From positions 1 to 38,949 of the forward strand of contig NZ_SSXE01000152.1 in assembly GCF_021699195.1 (NCBI RefSeq): a DNA stretch of 38,949 nt, written 5' to 3'. The translations under genes were made by a program, and so were the position numbers. The notes under the pieces are model-generated. The model saw only the letters and a list, made by a program, of their open reading frames with translations. It was not told the origin of the DNA and made no database searches. Below are positions 8,120 through 15,038 of this stretch, one piece after another (position 1 is the stretch's first letter; every line of letters starts with the position of its first letter). Origin of the DNA: Nonomuraea sp. MG754425. GTDB taxonomy: Bacteria; Actinomycetota; Actinomycetes; Streptosporangiales; Streptosporangiaceae.

Positions 8120-9055
8120 ATGGCCGTCCCTGAGCTGATCCGCATCGTCACCCGTTCGTCGCCCATGGCGCTCGCCCAGGTCGAACGGGTGCGGCACGAG
8201 CTGGCCGAACTGCACCCCGGCATCCGCACCGAGGTCGTCCCGGTCACGACCTCGGGCGACCGCTGGCAGGGCGCCCTGTCGGAGCTCGGCGGCAAGGGCG
8301 CGTTCACCAAGGAGGTCGACGCGGCCCTGCTGGCCGGGGCGGCCGACCTCGCCGTGCACTGCGTGAAGGACGTCCCGGCCGACCGGCCGCTGCCCGCCGG
8401 CACCACGTGGGCGGCCTTCCTGAAGCGCGACGACCTGCGCGACGCGCTCGTCCACCCGGGCGGCCGCACCCTGGCCGAGCTGCCGGCCGGCACCCGGGTC
8501 GGCACGTCGTCGGTGCGGCGCGTCGCCCAGCTCACCGCCGCGCACCCGCACCTGGTGTGCGTGCCGATGCGCGGCAACGCCAACCGCAGGCTGGAGAAGC
8601 TCGACGCGGGCGAGGCCGACGCGCTGCTGCTGGCCGTGTCCGGGCTGGAGCGGATCGGCCACCAGGACCGCATCACCGAGGTGCTGCCGCTGGAGACGAT
8701 GTGCCCGCCGATCGGCGCGGGCGTGCTCGCCCTGCAGTGCCGCGAGGACGACCAGCCGACCATCGACGCCGTCACCGGCCTGGGCCACGCCGACACCTGG
8801 CGCGAGGTGACCGCCGAACGCATGCTGCTGCACGTCCTCCAGGGCCACTGCAACAGCCCCATCGCCGGGTACGGCCGGGCCGAGGGCGGCGGCCGGCTGT
8901 CCCTGCGCGCCCGCGTCTTCAGCCCCGACGGCAAGACCGTCCTCGACGCGCACGAGTGGGCCGGCCCGCTCGACCCGGCCACGCTCGGCACCTCGGTGGC
9001 GGTCGCGCTGCTGCGCCAGGGCGCTCGCCAGCTCATCGACGCCATCCCGCACTAG
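8120..9055 (+). CDS. hemC: Hydroxymethylbilane synthase (porphobilinogen deaminase)-like, divergent
   Basis: A 311-residue HemC-family protein, which polymerises four porphobilinogens to hydroxymethylbilane on a cysteine-bound dipyrromethane cofactor. Seen: the substrate-binding N-terminus IRIVTRSSPMALAQVERVR, the catalytic Asp at residue 84 (HCVKDVP), VGTSSVRRVAQL, the RGNANRRLEKLDAGEADAL block, and a cofactor-attachment Cys at about residue 244 (QGHCNSPIAGYG). The Cys loop and the PPIGAGVLALQC segment differ from the usual housekeeping forms (LPAPGQGALA-type). No other heme or corrin gene is adjacent. It may be a secondary HemC rather than the housekeeping enzyme. Start ATG 8120 is preferred over ATG 8111 because of the -10 position. 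Confidence 0.85.
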   Translation: MAVPELIRIVTRSSPMALAQVERVRHELAELHPGIRTEVVPVTTSGDRWQGALSELGGKGAFTKEVDAALLAGAADLAVHCVKDVPADRPLPAGTTWAAFLKRDDLRDALVHPGGRTLAELPAGTRVGTSSVRRVAQLTAAHPHLVCVPMRGNANRRLEKLDAGEADALLLAVSGLERIGHQDRITEVLPLETMCPPIGAGVLALQCREDDQPTIDAVTGLGHADTWREVTAERMLLHVLQGHCNSPIAGYGRAEGGGRLSLRARVFSPDGKTVLDAHEWAGPLDPATLGTSVAVALLRQGARQLIDAIPH

Positions 9056-9062
9056 ATCGGGC

Positions 9063-9642
9063 TCACCACAGGGGCACGGGAGTCTGCGCCCGAGGGTAGT
9101 AACCGGGCACCGGCTCGCCGGACGCCGCCCGGTCCAGCCGCCGCCGCATCCCCTCCGACAGCACCCCGGCCTTCAACATCTCGACGAACACCGCCGTGAC
9201 GTTGCCCAGGTCGAACCAGTCGCGCTGCCGGCTCCAGCGGAAGCCGCCCCCCGTACCGGAACCAGCTCCCGCCGATCCCGGCCACCTCGTACGGGCTGCC
9301 GTCAGGACGCCGGGCGGCGGCGACCTGCTGCCAGAAGCCGGCCACCGCACCCTCCCGCTCGTTCAGGAGGATGCTCTGGTACGGGTAGGACCAGCCGTCC
9401 AGGCCGCCCATCTCCGCGCCCAGGGCCAGCTCGCGGATCTCGTCCCGGCCGACCGCCATGAAGTCCTGGCCGGGGCCGACGTTCCAGCCGTAGGTGGCGT
9501 CCTCGGTGTACAGCTCCGCCAGCGGACGCCAGTCGCCCAGTTCCTCGCAGCGCCGGTTCGACTCCAGCCAGCGCCGTACCATCTCCTCCAGCTCGCACAT
9601 CGCGTGGCCCTGGCACAGGTCCAGGTCGGCCTCGACCCTCAC
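9063..9642 (-). pseudogene. Truncated ferredoxin fused to NTF2/SnoaL-like protein, frameshifted
   Basis: GTG 9642 overlaps the CYP51 stop (GTGA) and opens with VRVEADLDLCQGHAMCELEE, the N-terminus of the 3Fe-4S ferredoxins that follow CYP51-type P450s. Instead of the remaining cluster cysteines the frame passes directly into MVRRWLESNRRCEELGDWRP, an NTF2/SnoaL-like fold protein that is normally a separate gene. The ferredoxin body (about 45-50 residues) is therefore deleted in frame. A second lesion follows: at the 6-C run 9247-9252 (plus strand) the frame slips, and the proper ending (WSRQRDWFDLGNVTAVF .. PGYYPRAQTPVPLW) continues in another frame to the stop at 9063. Without correction translation runs to 9052. 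The CYP51 redox partner is thus missing here. Confidence 0.75.
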
Positions 9643-10976
9643 GATCTGCGCCTGCGGTACCGGACCCGGCACGGCCGGGCGAGCTGGACGACCATCTTGG
9701 AATGATCGTCGCGGTACGACTCCGGCGGCTGCGCGAGCTCGAACTCCCACTCCCGCAGCAGCACCGAGAAGATCGCCTTGAGCTGGATCATCGCGAAGTT
9801 CGCGCCCACGCAGCGGTGCCGCCCGGCGCCGAACGGCACCCAGGTCCACCGGTTGAGCAGGTCCTCCTCGCGCGGCCTGGCATACCGGGACGGGTCGAAC
9901 GCGTCCGGCTCCGGGAAGTCCTCCGGGATCCGGTTCGACACCGCCAGGCTGCACCCGACCAGGCTGCGCGCCGGGATGCGGTGGCCCAGCACCTCCTGCT
10001 CGGTCCTGGCCACCCGCAGCAGCAGGATCAGCGGCGGGTGCAGCCGCAGCGCCTCCTTGACCGCCGACTCCAGCAGCGGGATCTCGCGCAGCGCCTGGAA
10101 GCCGACCGCCGTGCCGCCGGCGTACAGCTCGTCCAGCTCCGTCACCACGCCGCGCCGGATCTCCGGGTGGCGCAGCAGCTCGATCAGGGTCCAGGCGGCG
10201 GTGCCCGAGCTGGTGTGGTGCCCCGCGAACATCATGGAGATGAACATCCCGGTGACCTGGTCGGCGCCGAAGCGCGGCGTGCCGTCCGCGGCCCGGATCG
10301 GCATGAGCACGTCGAGCAGGTCCCGCTCCTCGCGGGGCGGGCGCGGCGCGGCGGCCCGCTCGTCCATGATCGCCTCGACCAGCGCCACGAGCCGGACTCG
10401 GGCGGCGTCGCGGCGGCGGAAGCTGTCGATGTCGGCGTACGGGTCCACGTACGCGATCGCGTCGGTGCCCCGCTCCAGGTCGTGGTACAGCTCGGCGAAG
10501 CTGCGGTCGAGCCGGTCGCGGAACCGCTTGCCGATCAGGCAGGCCGAGGAGGTGTAGATGGTCAGCTCGGCGAACCAGTCGAGCAGGTCGATCTCGCCCT
10601 CGTCCGCCCACCCGGCGGTCATCCGCGCCACCTCGGCGGCGATCGTCGCCGCGTGCCCCTTCAGGAAGGAGCCCTTCAGCGCCTGGTTGTGCAGCGCGTC
10701 GCGGCGCTGCTCCGGGGTCGCGTCGAAGACCACCCCCGTCCCGAAGATCGGTGTCATGAAGGGGTACGCCTCCGCCTGGTCCAGCTCCTCGTCCGGGGCG
10801 CGGAAGAAGAACTCGTTCGCCTCCGCCCCCGACAGCAGCACGACCGGCCGCCCGGCCAGCAGGAAGCGTCCGACGTCGCCGCACTCCTCGCGCAGGCGGC
10901 GCATCAGCCCGATCGGGTCGGTACGCAGCTCCTCCAGGTGGTCGGGGCCACCCGAGACGACGGCGGGCTCCCTCAT
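9639..10976 (-). CDS. cyp51: Sterol 14-alpha-demethylase-type P450 (CYP51)
   Basis: A 445-residue P450 whose I-helix, MFISMMFAGHHTSSGTAAWT, is the CYP51 signature. Other landmarks are the K-helix ExxR in KEALRLHPP, LLNRWTWVPFGAGRHRCVGA at the heme cysteine, and the C-terminal block AQPPESYRDDHSKMVVQL, as in Mycobacterium tuberculosis CYP51. CYP51 oxidatively removes the 14-alpha methyl of sterols; the bacterial substrate is uncertain. Start ATG 10976 overlaps the SDR stop (ATGA); an in-frame ATG at 11108 would lie inside the SDR gene. All motifs are intact, although the downstream ferredoxin and an upstream P450 of the operon are broken. Confidence 0.93.
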   Translation of the reverse strand: MREPAVVSGGPDHLEELRTDPIGLMRRLREECGDVGRFLLAGRPVVLLSGAEANEFFFRAPDEELDQAEAYPFMTPIFGTGVVFDATPEQRRDALHNQALKGSFLKGHAATIAAEVARMTAGWADEGEIDLLDWFAELTIYTSSACLIGKRFRDRLDRSFAELYHDLERGTDAIAYVDPYADIDSFRRRDAARVRLVALVEAIMDERAAAPRPPREERDLLDVLMPIRAADGTPRFGADQVTGMFISMMFAGHHTSSGTAAWTLIELLRHPEIRRGVVTELDELYAGGTAVGFQALREIPLLESAVKEALRLHPPLILLLRVARTEQEVLGHRIPARSLVGCSLAVSNRIPEDFPEPDAFDPSRYARPREEDLLNRWTWVPFGAGRHRCVGANFAMIQLKAIFSVLLREWEFELAQPPESYRDDHSKMVVQLARPCRVRYRRRRS

Positions 10977-11749
10977 GACCCCACCGCCCGCTCCGGCTGG
11001 ATCTCGACCAGCGTGACGTGGGAGCCGCGCGGCGCGCTCACCACCGTCACGATCATCGCGGCGACCTGCTCGGGCCTGAGGAAGTGCGGATGGCGGGCCA
11101 GGCCCCACGCCACCCAGTCCGCCAGCACGGTGGCCGTGGTGTCGGCGTCCCAGGTCATGCCCATGCCGGTCATCGTCGGGCCGGGCCGGACCACCGACGT
11201 CCGCACGCCGGTGCCCTCCAGCTCCATCCGCATGGCGCGGGCCATGCCCTCGATGCCGTGCTTCGCCGCGACGTACGCGCCCATGCGGGGCCGCGGCACC
11301 GGCACCACGCCGGAGGAGACGAGGACGACGTGGCCGCGCGCCCGCGCGACCATGCCGGGCGCCACCTGGGAGACCAGCCGGTGCGCGCCGACCAGGTGCA
11401 CCTGGAGCTGCGCGGCGAAGGACTCCGGATCGAGCTCGTGGACGCGTTCGGCGCTCAGGTCGCCGGCGCCCGAGACGACGATTTCCGGATCGCCGTGCGC
11501 GTCGCGGGCCGCCGCCACGAACGACTTGACCGAGTCGGAGTCGGACACGTCCAGCCGCAGGGCGACGGCCTGGCCGCCGCGCTCGCGGACGGCCGCGGCG
11601 ACCCGCTCGCAGCGCTCGACGCGGCGGGCGCCGAGCGCCACGGGATGGCCCGCGGCGGCGAGCAGGGTGGCGGTGGCCGCGCCGATCCCTGACGAGGCCC
11701 CGGAGACCAGCGCGGGACGGCGCTCCGGGTGGGGGGCGAATCGGGGCAT
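10973..11749 (-). CDS. Short-chain dehydrogenase/reductase of the cyp51 operon
   Basis: A 258-residue classical SDR. The cofactor loop is SGASSGIGAA near residue 17, the catalytic Ser lies in HVVLVSSGVV, and the Tyr/Lys pair is in AYVAAKHGIEG; all are present. The basic residues after beta-2 (ARRVERCER) suggest NADP(H) preference. Start ATG 11749 has GGAGG about 10 nt upstream. It is preceded by a broken P450 (13-bp gap) and overlaps CYP51 by 4 bp, an order seen in the M. tuberculosis cyp51 locus (P450, oxidoreductase, cyp51, ferredoxin). It probably oxidises or reduces an alcohol/ketone on the substrate handled by the P450s. Confidence 0.9.
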   Translation of the reverse strand: MPRFAPHPERRPALVSGASSGIGAATATLLAAAGHPVALGARRVERCERVAAAVRERGGQAVALRLDVSDSDSVKSFVAAARDAHGDPEIVVSGAGDLSAERVHELDPESFAAQLQVHLVGAHRLVSQVAPGMVARARGHVVLVSSGVVPVPRPRMGAYVAAKHGIEGMARAMRMELEGTGVRTSVVRPGPTMTGMGMTWDADTTATVLADWVAWGLARHPHFLRPEQVAAMIVTVVSAPRGSHVTLVEIQPERAVGS

Positions 11750-11762
11750 GGAGGCGAGCCTC

Positions 11763-12782
11763 CTATCGGGGGGTGACGGTGATGGGCAGCGCGGCGAAGC
11801 CGCGGACGTTCACGGAGCGCACGCGTACGGACCGGGCCGCGTCCACGTCGTAGGCCCGGACCCGGCGCGCGAACTCGGTCAGGGCCACCTCGCCTCCAGC
11901 CGGGCGAGATGGGCCCCCAGGCAGAAGTGCCGCCCGCCGCCGAAGCTGATCAGCGGCGAGGTGTCGCGGCCGAGGTCGTAGACGTCGGGCTCGGGGAACA
12001 CCCGCTCGTCGCGGTTGGCCGCCCCGATCAGCAGCAGCAGCCGCTCGCCCGCCGGGACGAGCATGCCGTGCAGTTCGGTGTCCTCGGTGACGGTGCGGGC
12101 GATCTGCCATGCGGTCGCGGCCCTCCTCGGCGGCGAGCAGCGCCGAGGTGAGGTCGGAGCCGGGGTGGCGGCGGCGTGCGGCCACCAGGTCCTGGTAGTA
12201 GCCGGCCAGGACGAGCGCGGCCTCCATGCCGGCCGGCGGGATGTCGTTCAGCCCCTCCTCGCGGTGCACGACGAGGTCGGGGCGCCGGCGCACCTCGTCG
12301 CGGTCCGCCTCCGGGACGCCCATCAGCTCCGAGACGACGTCCATCGGGAGCCGGCCCGCGAAGTCGGCGACCGCGTCGAACCCGCCCGCGGCCAGCGCCG
12401 GATCCAGGTGCTTGCGGGTCAGCCGCAGGATGTCCGCCTCCAGCTCGCGCACCCGGCGCGGCGTGAAGCCGTTGGAGACCAGGGCGCGCAGCCTGGTGTG
12501 CGCGGGCGGGTCCATGGCCAGGAACGACATGGCGCGGTGCGCGGCCGGGCCCCACGCGCTCGGGTCGAGCGAGACCCCGTTGGCGCTGGAGCAGCGGGCG
12601 TGGTCGCGGAAGGCGGCCGACACGTCGGCGTGGCGGGACAGCGCCCAGAAGTCGAGCGCGTCGTCGCGGTAGAGCGGCGCCTCGTCGCGCAGCCGCCGGT
12701 AGGCGGGGTACGGGTCCTCGTGGAGCGCGTAGTCGTACGGGTCGTAGGACGGGCTGCCCGGGGCGGGCACGGCGACCACCAC
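11763..12782 (-). pseudogene. Cytochrome P450 (CYP123-like) missing I-helix and K-helix, two frameshifts
   Basis: The first ~225 residues (GTG 12782, one base after the TetR stop) are a normal P450 N-terminal half, ending GSDLTSALLAAEEGRDRMA. At about 12108 the DNA jumps to a downstream part of the same family, read in another frame: WQIARTVTEDTELHGMLVPA, LLIGAANRDERVF and the heme loop SFGGGRHFCLGAHLARLEA. The segment that should hold the I-helix (AGxxT) and K-helix ExxR, about 60 residues, is absent. At about 11886 a one-base loss returns the frame to the original one, giving VALTEFARRVRAYDVD and a correct C-terminus (VRGFAALPITVTPR). The protein cannot be a working P450 as sequenced. By position it corresponds to the P450 (CYP123) upstream of the mycobacterial cyp51 locus. 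Confidence 0.8.
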
Positions 12783-12783
12783 C

Positions 12784-13383
12784 TCACAGGAGCAGTTCGG
12801 CCACCTCGGCGAGCCGGTCGGCCATTTCGGCGTAGGAGCTGTAACCCATGCCCGCGTGCACGAGCGCGCCCGCGTAGGCGAACTCCAGCGCGTTCAGCAC
12901 CCGCGCCTCCTCCGGCGACGGCCGCCCGTCGGCGCCGGGGTTCAGCGCGGTCAGCAGCCGGCGCCGGATGGTCCTGCCGACGCGCAGCCGCAGCTCCCGC
13001 ACGTCGGGGTCGGTGCCGAGCAGCGCGGACGTGCAGGCGGCGGCCAGTTCGGGTTCGTCGGAGACCAGCAGCGCGATCTCGCGCAGCACCGCGACCACGC
13101 GCTCGCGCGGCCCGGCCGGTCCGGTCGGCGCTGCGGAGATCGGCGGCAGGACGCTCAGCCGCCGCCAGAACACCTCGGTGATGAGGTGGTTCTTCGAGGT
13201 GAAGTACGTGTACGCGGTGGCCGGCGCGACCCCGGCCCGGCGCGCCACGTTGCGGACGGTGAACCCGTCGAAGCCGGTCGCCCGGACCTCCTCGACCGCG
13301 GCCTCGGTGAGCCGGCGCACCGTGTCGGCCTGCCGGCCGGACAGCCGGCGGCGGGTCGACTCCGTCAGGGCTTCACCGGACAT
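12784..13383 (-). CDS. TetR-family regulator heading the cyp51-type operon
   Basis: A 199-residue TetR protein. The N-terminal region (TVRRLTEAAVEEVRATGFDG) leads into FTVRNVARRAGVAPATAYTYF, the helix-turn-helix with its typical YxYFxSK end (TYFTSKNHLI). The all-helical C-terminus is the effector/dimer domain. It is the first gene of a five-gene minus-strand set with 1-13 bp gaps or 4-bp overlaps, so it is co-transcribed and likely autoregulatory. The promoter lies so close to ATG 13383 that the mRNA is probably leaderless (see 13378-13420). Confidence 0.9.
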   Translation of the reverse strand: MSGEALTESTRRRLSGRQADTVRRLTEAAVEEVRATGFDGFTVRNVARRAGVAPATAYTYFTSKNHLITEVFWRRLSVLPPISAAPTGPAGPRERVVAVLREIALLVSDEPELAAACTSALLGTDPDVRELRLRVGRTIRRRLLTALNPGADGRPSPEEARVLNALEFAYAGALVHAGMGYSSYAEMADRLAEVAELLL

Positions 13384-13420
13384 GTGTCCAGACGCTAGTT
13401 CGGCGGGGTCGCCCGCGCAA
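13378..13420 (-). promoter_or_regulatory. Promoter and possible operator of the cyp51-type operon
   Basis: Minus strand: TTGCGC (13420-13415), 17-nt spacer, TAGCGT (13397-13392), then ATG 8 nt later, predicting a leaderless transcript. A small inverted repeat, GGACA-TG-TGTCC (13378-13389), sits over the start and could be part of a TetR site. The promoter fit is good; the operator is tentative because its arms are only 5 bp. Confidence 0.5.
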
Positions 13421-13435
13421 GGGCCCGGCGGCCCG

Positions 13436-14008
13436 TCAGAGGCCGGCGAGGAAGTCCAGGGCGATCGCCCAGGCCCGCCCGGCCGCCTCGGCGTCGTGGT
13501 CGGGCAGGCCGGGGTCGGTGAACAGGTGGCCCGCGCCCGGGTAGCGGAAGACCTCGACGTCCGCCCCGGCCCGGCGCATGCCGAGGTACCAGGCGTTCAG
13601 CCAGTCGGCGGGCTCGTAGGTGTCGGGGTCGGCGACGTGCAGTTGCACGGGCAGGTCGTCGGCGCTGACGCCGTCGGCCAGGTCGGACGTGCCGTGCATC
13701 AGCAGCAGCCCCCGGCAGCGCTCGTCGCCCAGGGCGAGGTTCTGCGCGATCGCCGCGCCGAGCGAGAAGCCCGCGTAGACCAGGCCGTCGGCCGACAGCG
13801 GGGCGGCGGCGGCCACGGCCCGCTTGAGCAACTCGTCGCGGCCCAGCTCCTCCTTGATCGCGAGCCCGTCCTCGGCGGTGTCGACCACCCGGCCGTCGTA
13901 CAGATCGGGGACCCACACCTCGTGACCGGCCGCCCGCAGCCGGTCGGCCGCCTGGTGGACGGCGGGTCGCAGGCCGTACATCGAGTGCAAGAGCAGAACG
14001 CGCGCCAT
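13436..14008 (-). CDS. Dienelactone hydrolase-family alpha/beta hydrolase
   Basis: A 190-residue small alpha/beta hydrolase starting MARVLLLHSMYGLRPAVHQA. The nucleophile elbow is GFSLGA with Ser at residue 82, where classical dienelactone hydrolases have Cys. The acid is probably Asp in HVADPDT near residue 127 and the base His161 in YPGAGHLFTDP. It lies 40 bp downstream of the ECF41 sigma gene on the same strand, so it is probably co-transcribed and part of the sigma regulon. Substrate unknown; esterase or lactonase activity is likely. Confidence 0.85.
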   Translation of the reverse strand: MARVLLLHSMYGLRPAVHQAADRLRAAGHEVWVPDLYDGRVVDTAEDGLAIKEELGRDELLKRAVAAAAPLSADGLVYAGFSLGAAIAQNLALGDERCRGLLLMHGTSDLADGVSADDLPVQLHVADPDTYEPADWLNAWYLGMRRAGADVEVFRYPGAGHLFTDPGLPDHDAEAAGRAWAIALDFLAGL

Positions 14009-14048
14009 GTGCGCAGCTTAGCCAGTGCCCGGCGGTCCCAGCACCGGG

Positions 14049-14936
14049 TCAGGGCGTTGCCCAGGCGCGGAGCTTGTCCGGGTTCAGCACGGCCCAGATG
14101 TGCCTGATCCGATCGCCCGCCACGTCGAACGCCAGCACCGTCACGGTCACCCCGCCGAGCTGGACCGTCAGGCCCGGCCGGCCGTTGACCGTGCGCTCCA
14201 GGAACGTCAGGCCGGGCGCGGCGGGACGGCCGGCGAAGAAGCGGGCGACGGACCCGGCGCCCACGAGCGGGTACGGCACGGCGCTGACCAGGCCGCCGCC
14301 GTCGCCGGTCGCCGTGGCGGCGGGGTCGAGCAGGCCGATGAGCGCGTCGATGTCCTTGGCCTCCCACGCCTGCTTGAACGCCCTGACGACGCCGGTCTGC
14401 CGGTCCGCCGGCGCCGGACCGGGCCGGGCGGCCCGGACGCGGCGACGGGCCGAGGTGGCGAGCTGGCGGCAGGCCGCCGGGGTGCGGCCGACGATCCCGG
14501 CGATGTCGGCGAACGGGTAGCGGAAGACGTCGTGCAGGACGAACGCGACGCGTTCGGCAGGGGTCATGGTGTCGAGCACGACGAGGAAGGCCATGTTGAC
14601 CGACTCGTCGAGGGTGATCCGGTCGGCGGGGTCGGACGGTCCGCCGTTGCCCCATTCGGTGTGGTCGGGCAGCGGCTCGGGGATCCATTCGCCCACGTAG
14701 CGTTCGCGGCGGGCGCGGGCGGAGCCGAGCTGGTCGAGGCAGACGCGCCCGGCCACCGTGGTCAGCCAGGCTCCGGGGGAGCCGATGGCCGCCCGCTGTT
14801 CGCCGGTCATGGCGTACCAGCGGGCGTAGGTCTCCTGGACGACGTCCTCGGCGTCGGCGAGCGAGCCGAGCAGCCGATAGGCGAGGTTGATCAGGTGCCG
14901 CCGCTCGCTCAGGCCCGGCTCTGCTGTGGTGGTCAT
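14049..14936 (-). CDS. sigJ: ECF41-type (SigJ-like) sigma factor with fused SnoaL-like domain
   Basis: A 295-residue sigma factor. Region 2 (LINLAYRLLGSLADAEDVVQ) and region 4 (FRYPFADIAGIVGRTPAACR) are followed by a C-terminal SnoaL-like domain. Three motifs mark ECF41: the linker YVGEWIPEP, DGGG (TGDGGGLVSAV), and the final NPDKL (VLNPDKLRAW). Family knowledge: ECF41 factors lack a normal anti-sigma factor; the fused domain modulates activity, and they usually sit beside a carboxymuconolactone decarboxylase, oxidoreductase or epimerase gene. Here the matching promoter occurs both in front of this gene (autoregulation) and in front of the AhpD/CMD-like gene at 7385, about 7.5 kb away. The hydrolase downstream is the likely operon partner. 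Confidence 0.93.
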   Translation of the reverse strand: MTTTAEPGLSERRHLINLAYRLLGSLADAEDVVQETYARWYAMTGEQRAAIGSPGAWLTTVAGRVCLDQLGSARARRERYVGEWIPEPLPDHTEWGNGGPSDPADRITLDESVNMAFLVVLDTMTPAERVAFVLHDVFRYPFADIAGIVGRTPAACRQLATSARRRVRAARPGPAPADRQTGVVRAFKQAWEAKDIDALIGLLDPAATATGDGGGLVSAVPYPLVGAGSVARFFAGRPAAPGLTFLERTVNGRPGLTVQLGGVTVTVLAFDVAGDRIRHIWAVLNPDKLRAWATP

Positions 14937-14978
14937 GGTGTTCCCGGCTTCCTTCGTGGTTCCGCTCTCACCCGGTCC

Positions 14979-15003
14979 GACGAGACGCCGTCGCGGAATG
15001 TGA
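14979..15003 (-). promoter_or_regulatory. ECF41-type autoregulatory promoter of the sigma gene
   Basis: Minus strand: TCACA, 16 nt, CGTC, with the wider match TCACATTCCGCG .. GTCTCGTCGG shared with the site at 7429-7453. The start codon is 42 nt downstream of the -10 element. The pattern fits the published ECF41 consensus, so self-activation is likely. Confidence 0.78.
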
Positions 15004-15038
15004 GGGCTGAACCCTATGCCGGGCAGCCGGGTGGGTGG

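Noticed and set aside
9643..10884. Upstream extension of the ferredoxin/NTF2 frame through CYP51
   Set aside because: Out-of-frame shadow of CYP51; only the part after GTG 9642 matches known proteins.
14009..14048. Possible separate promoter for the dienelactone hydrolase gene
   Set aside because: Only 40 bp with no ECF41 or sigma-70 pattern; read-through from the sigma gene is the simpler reading.
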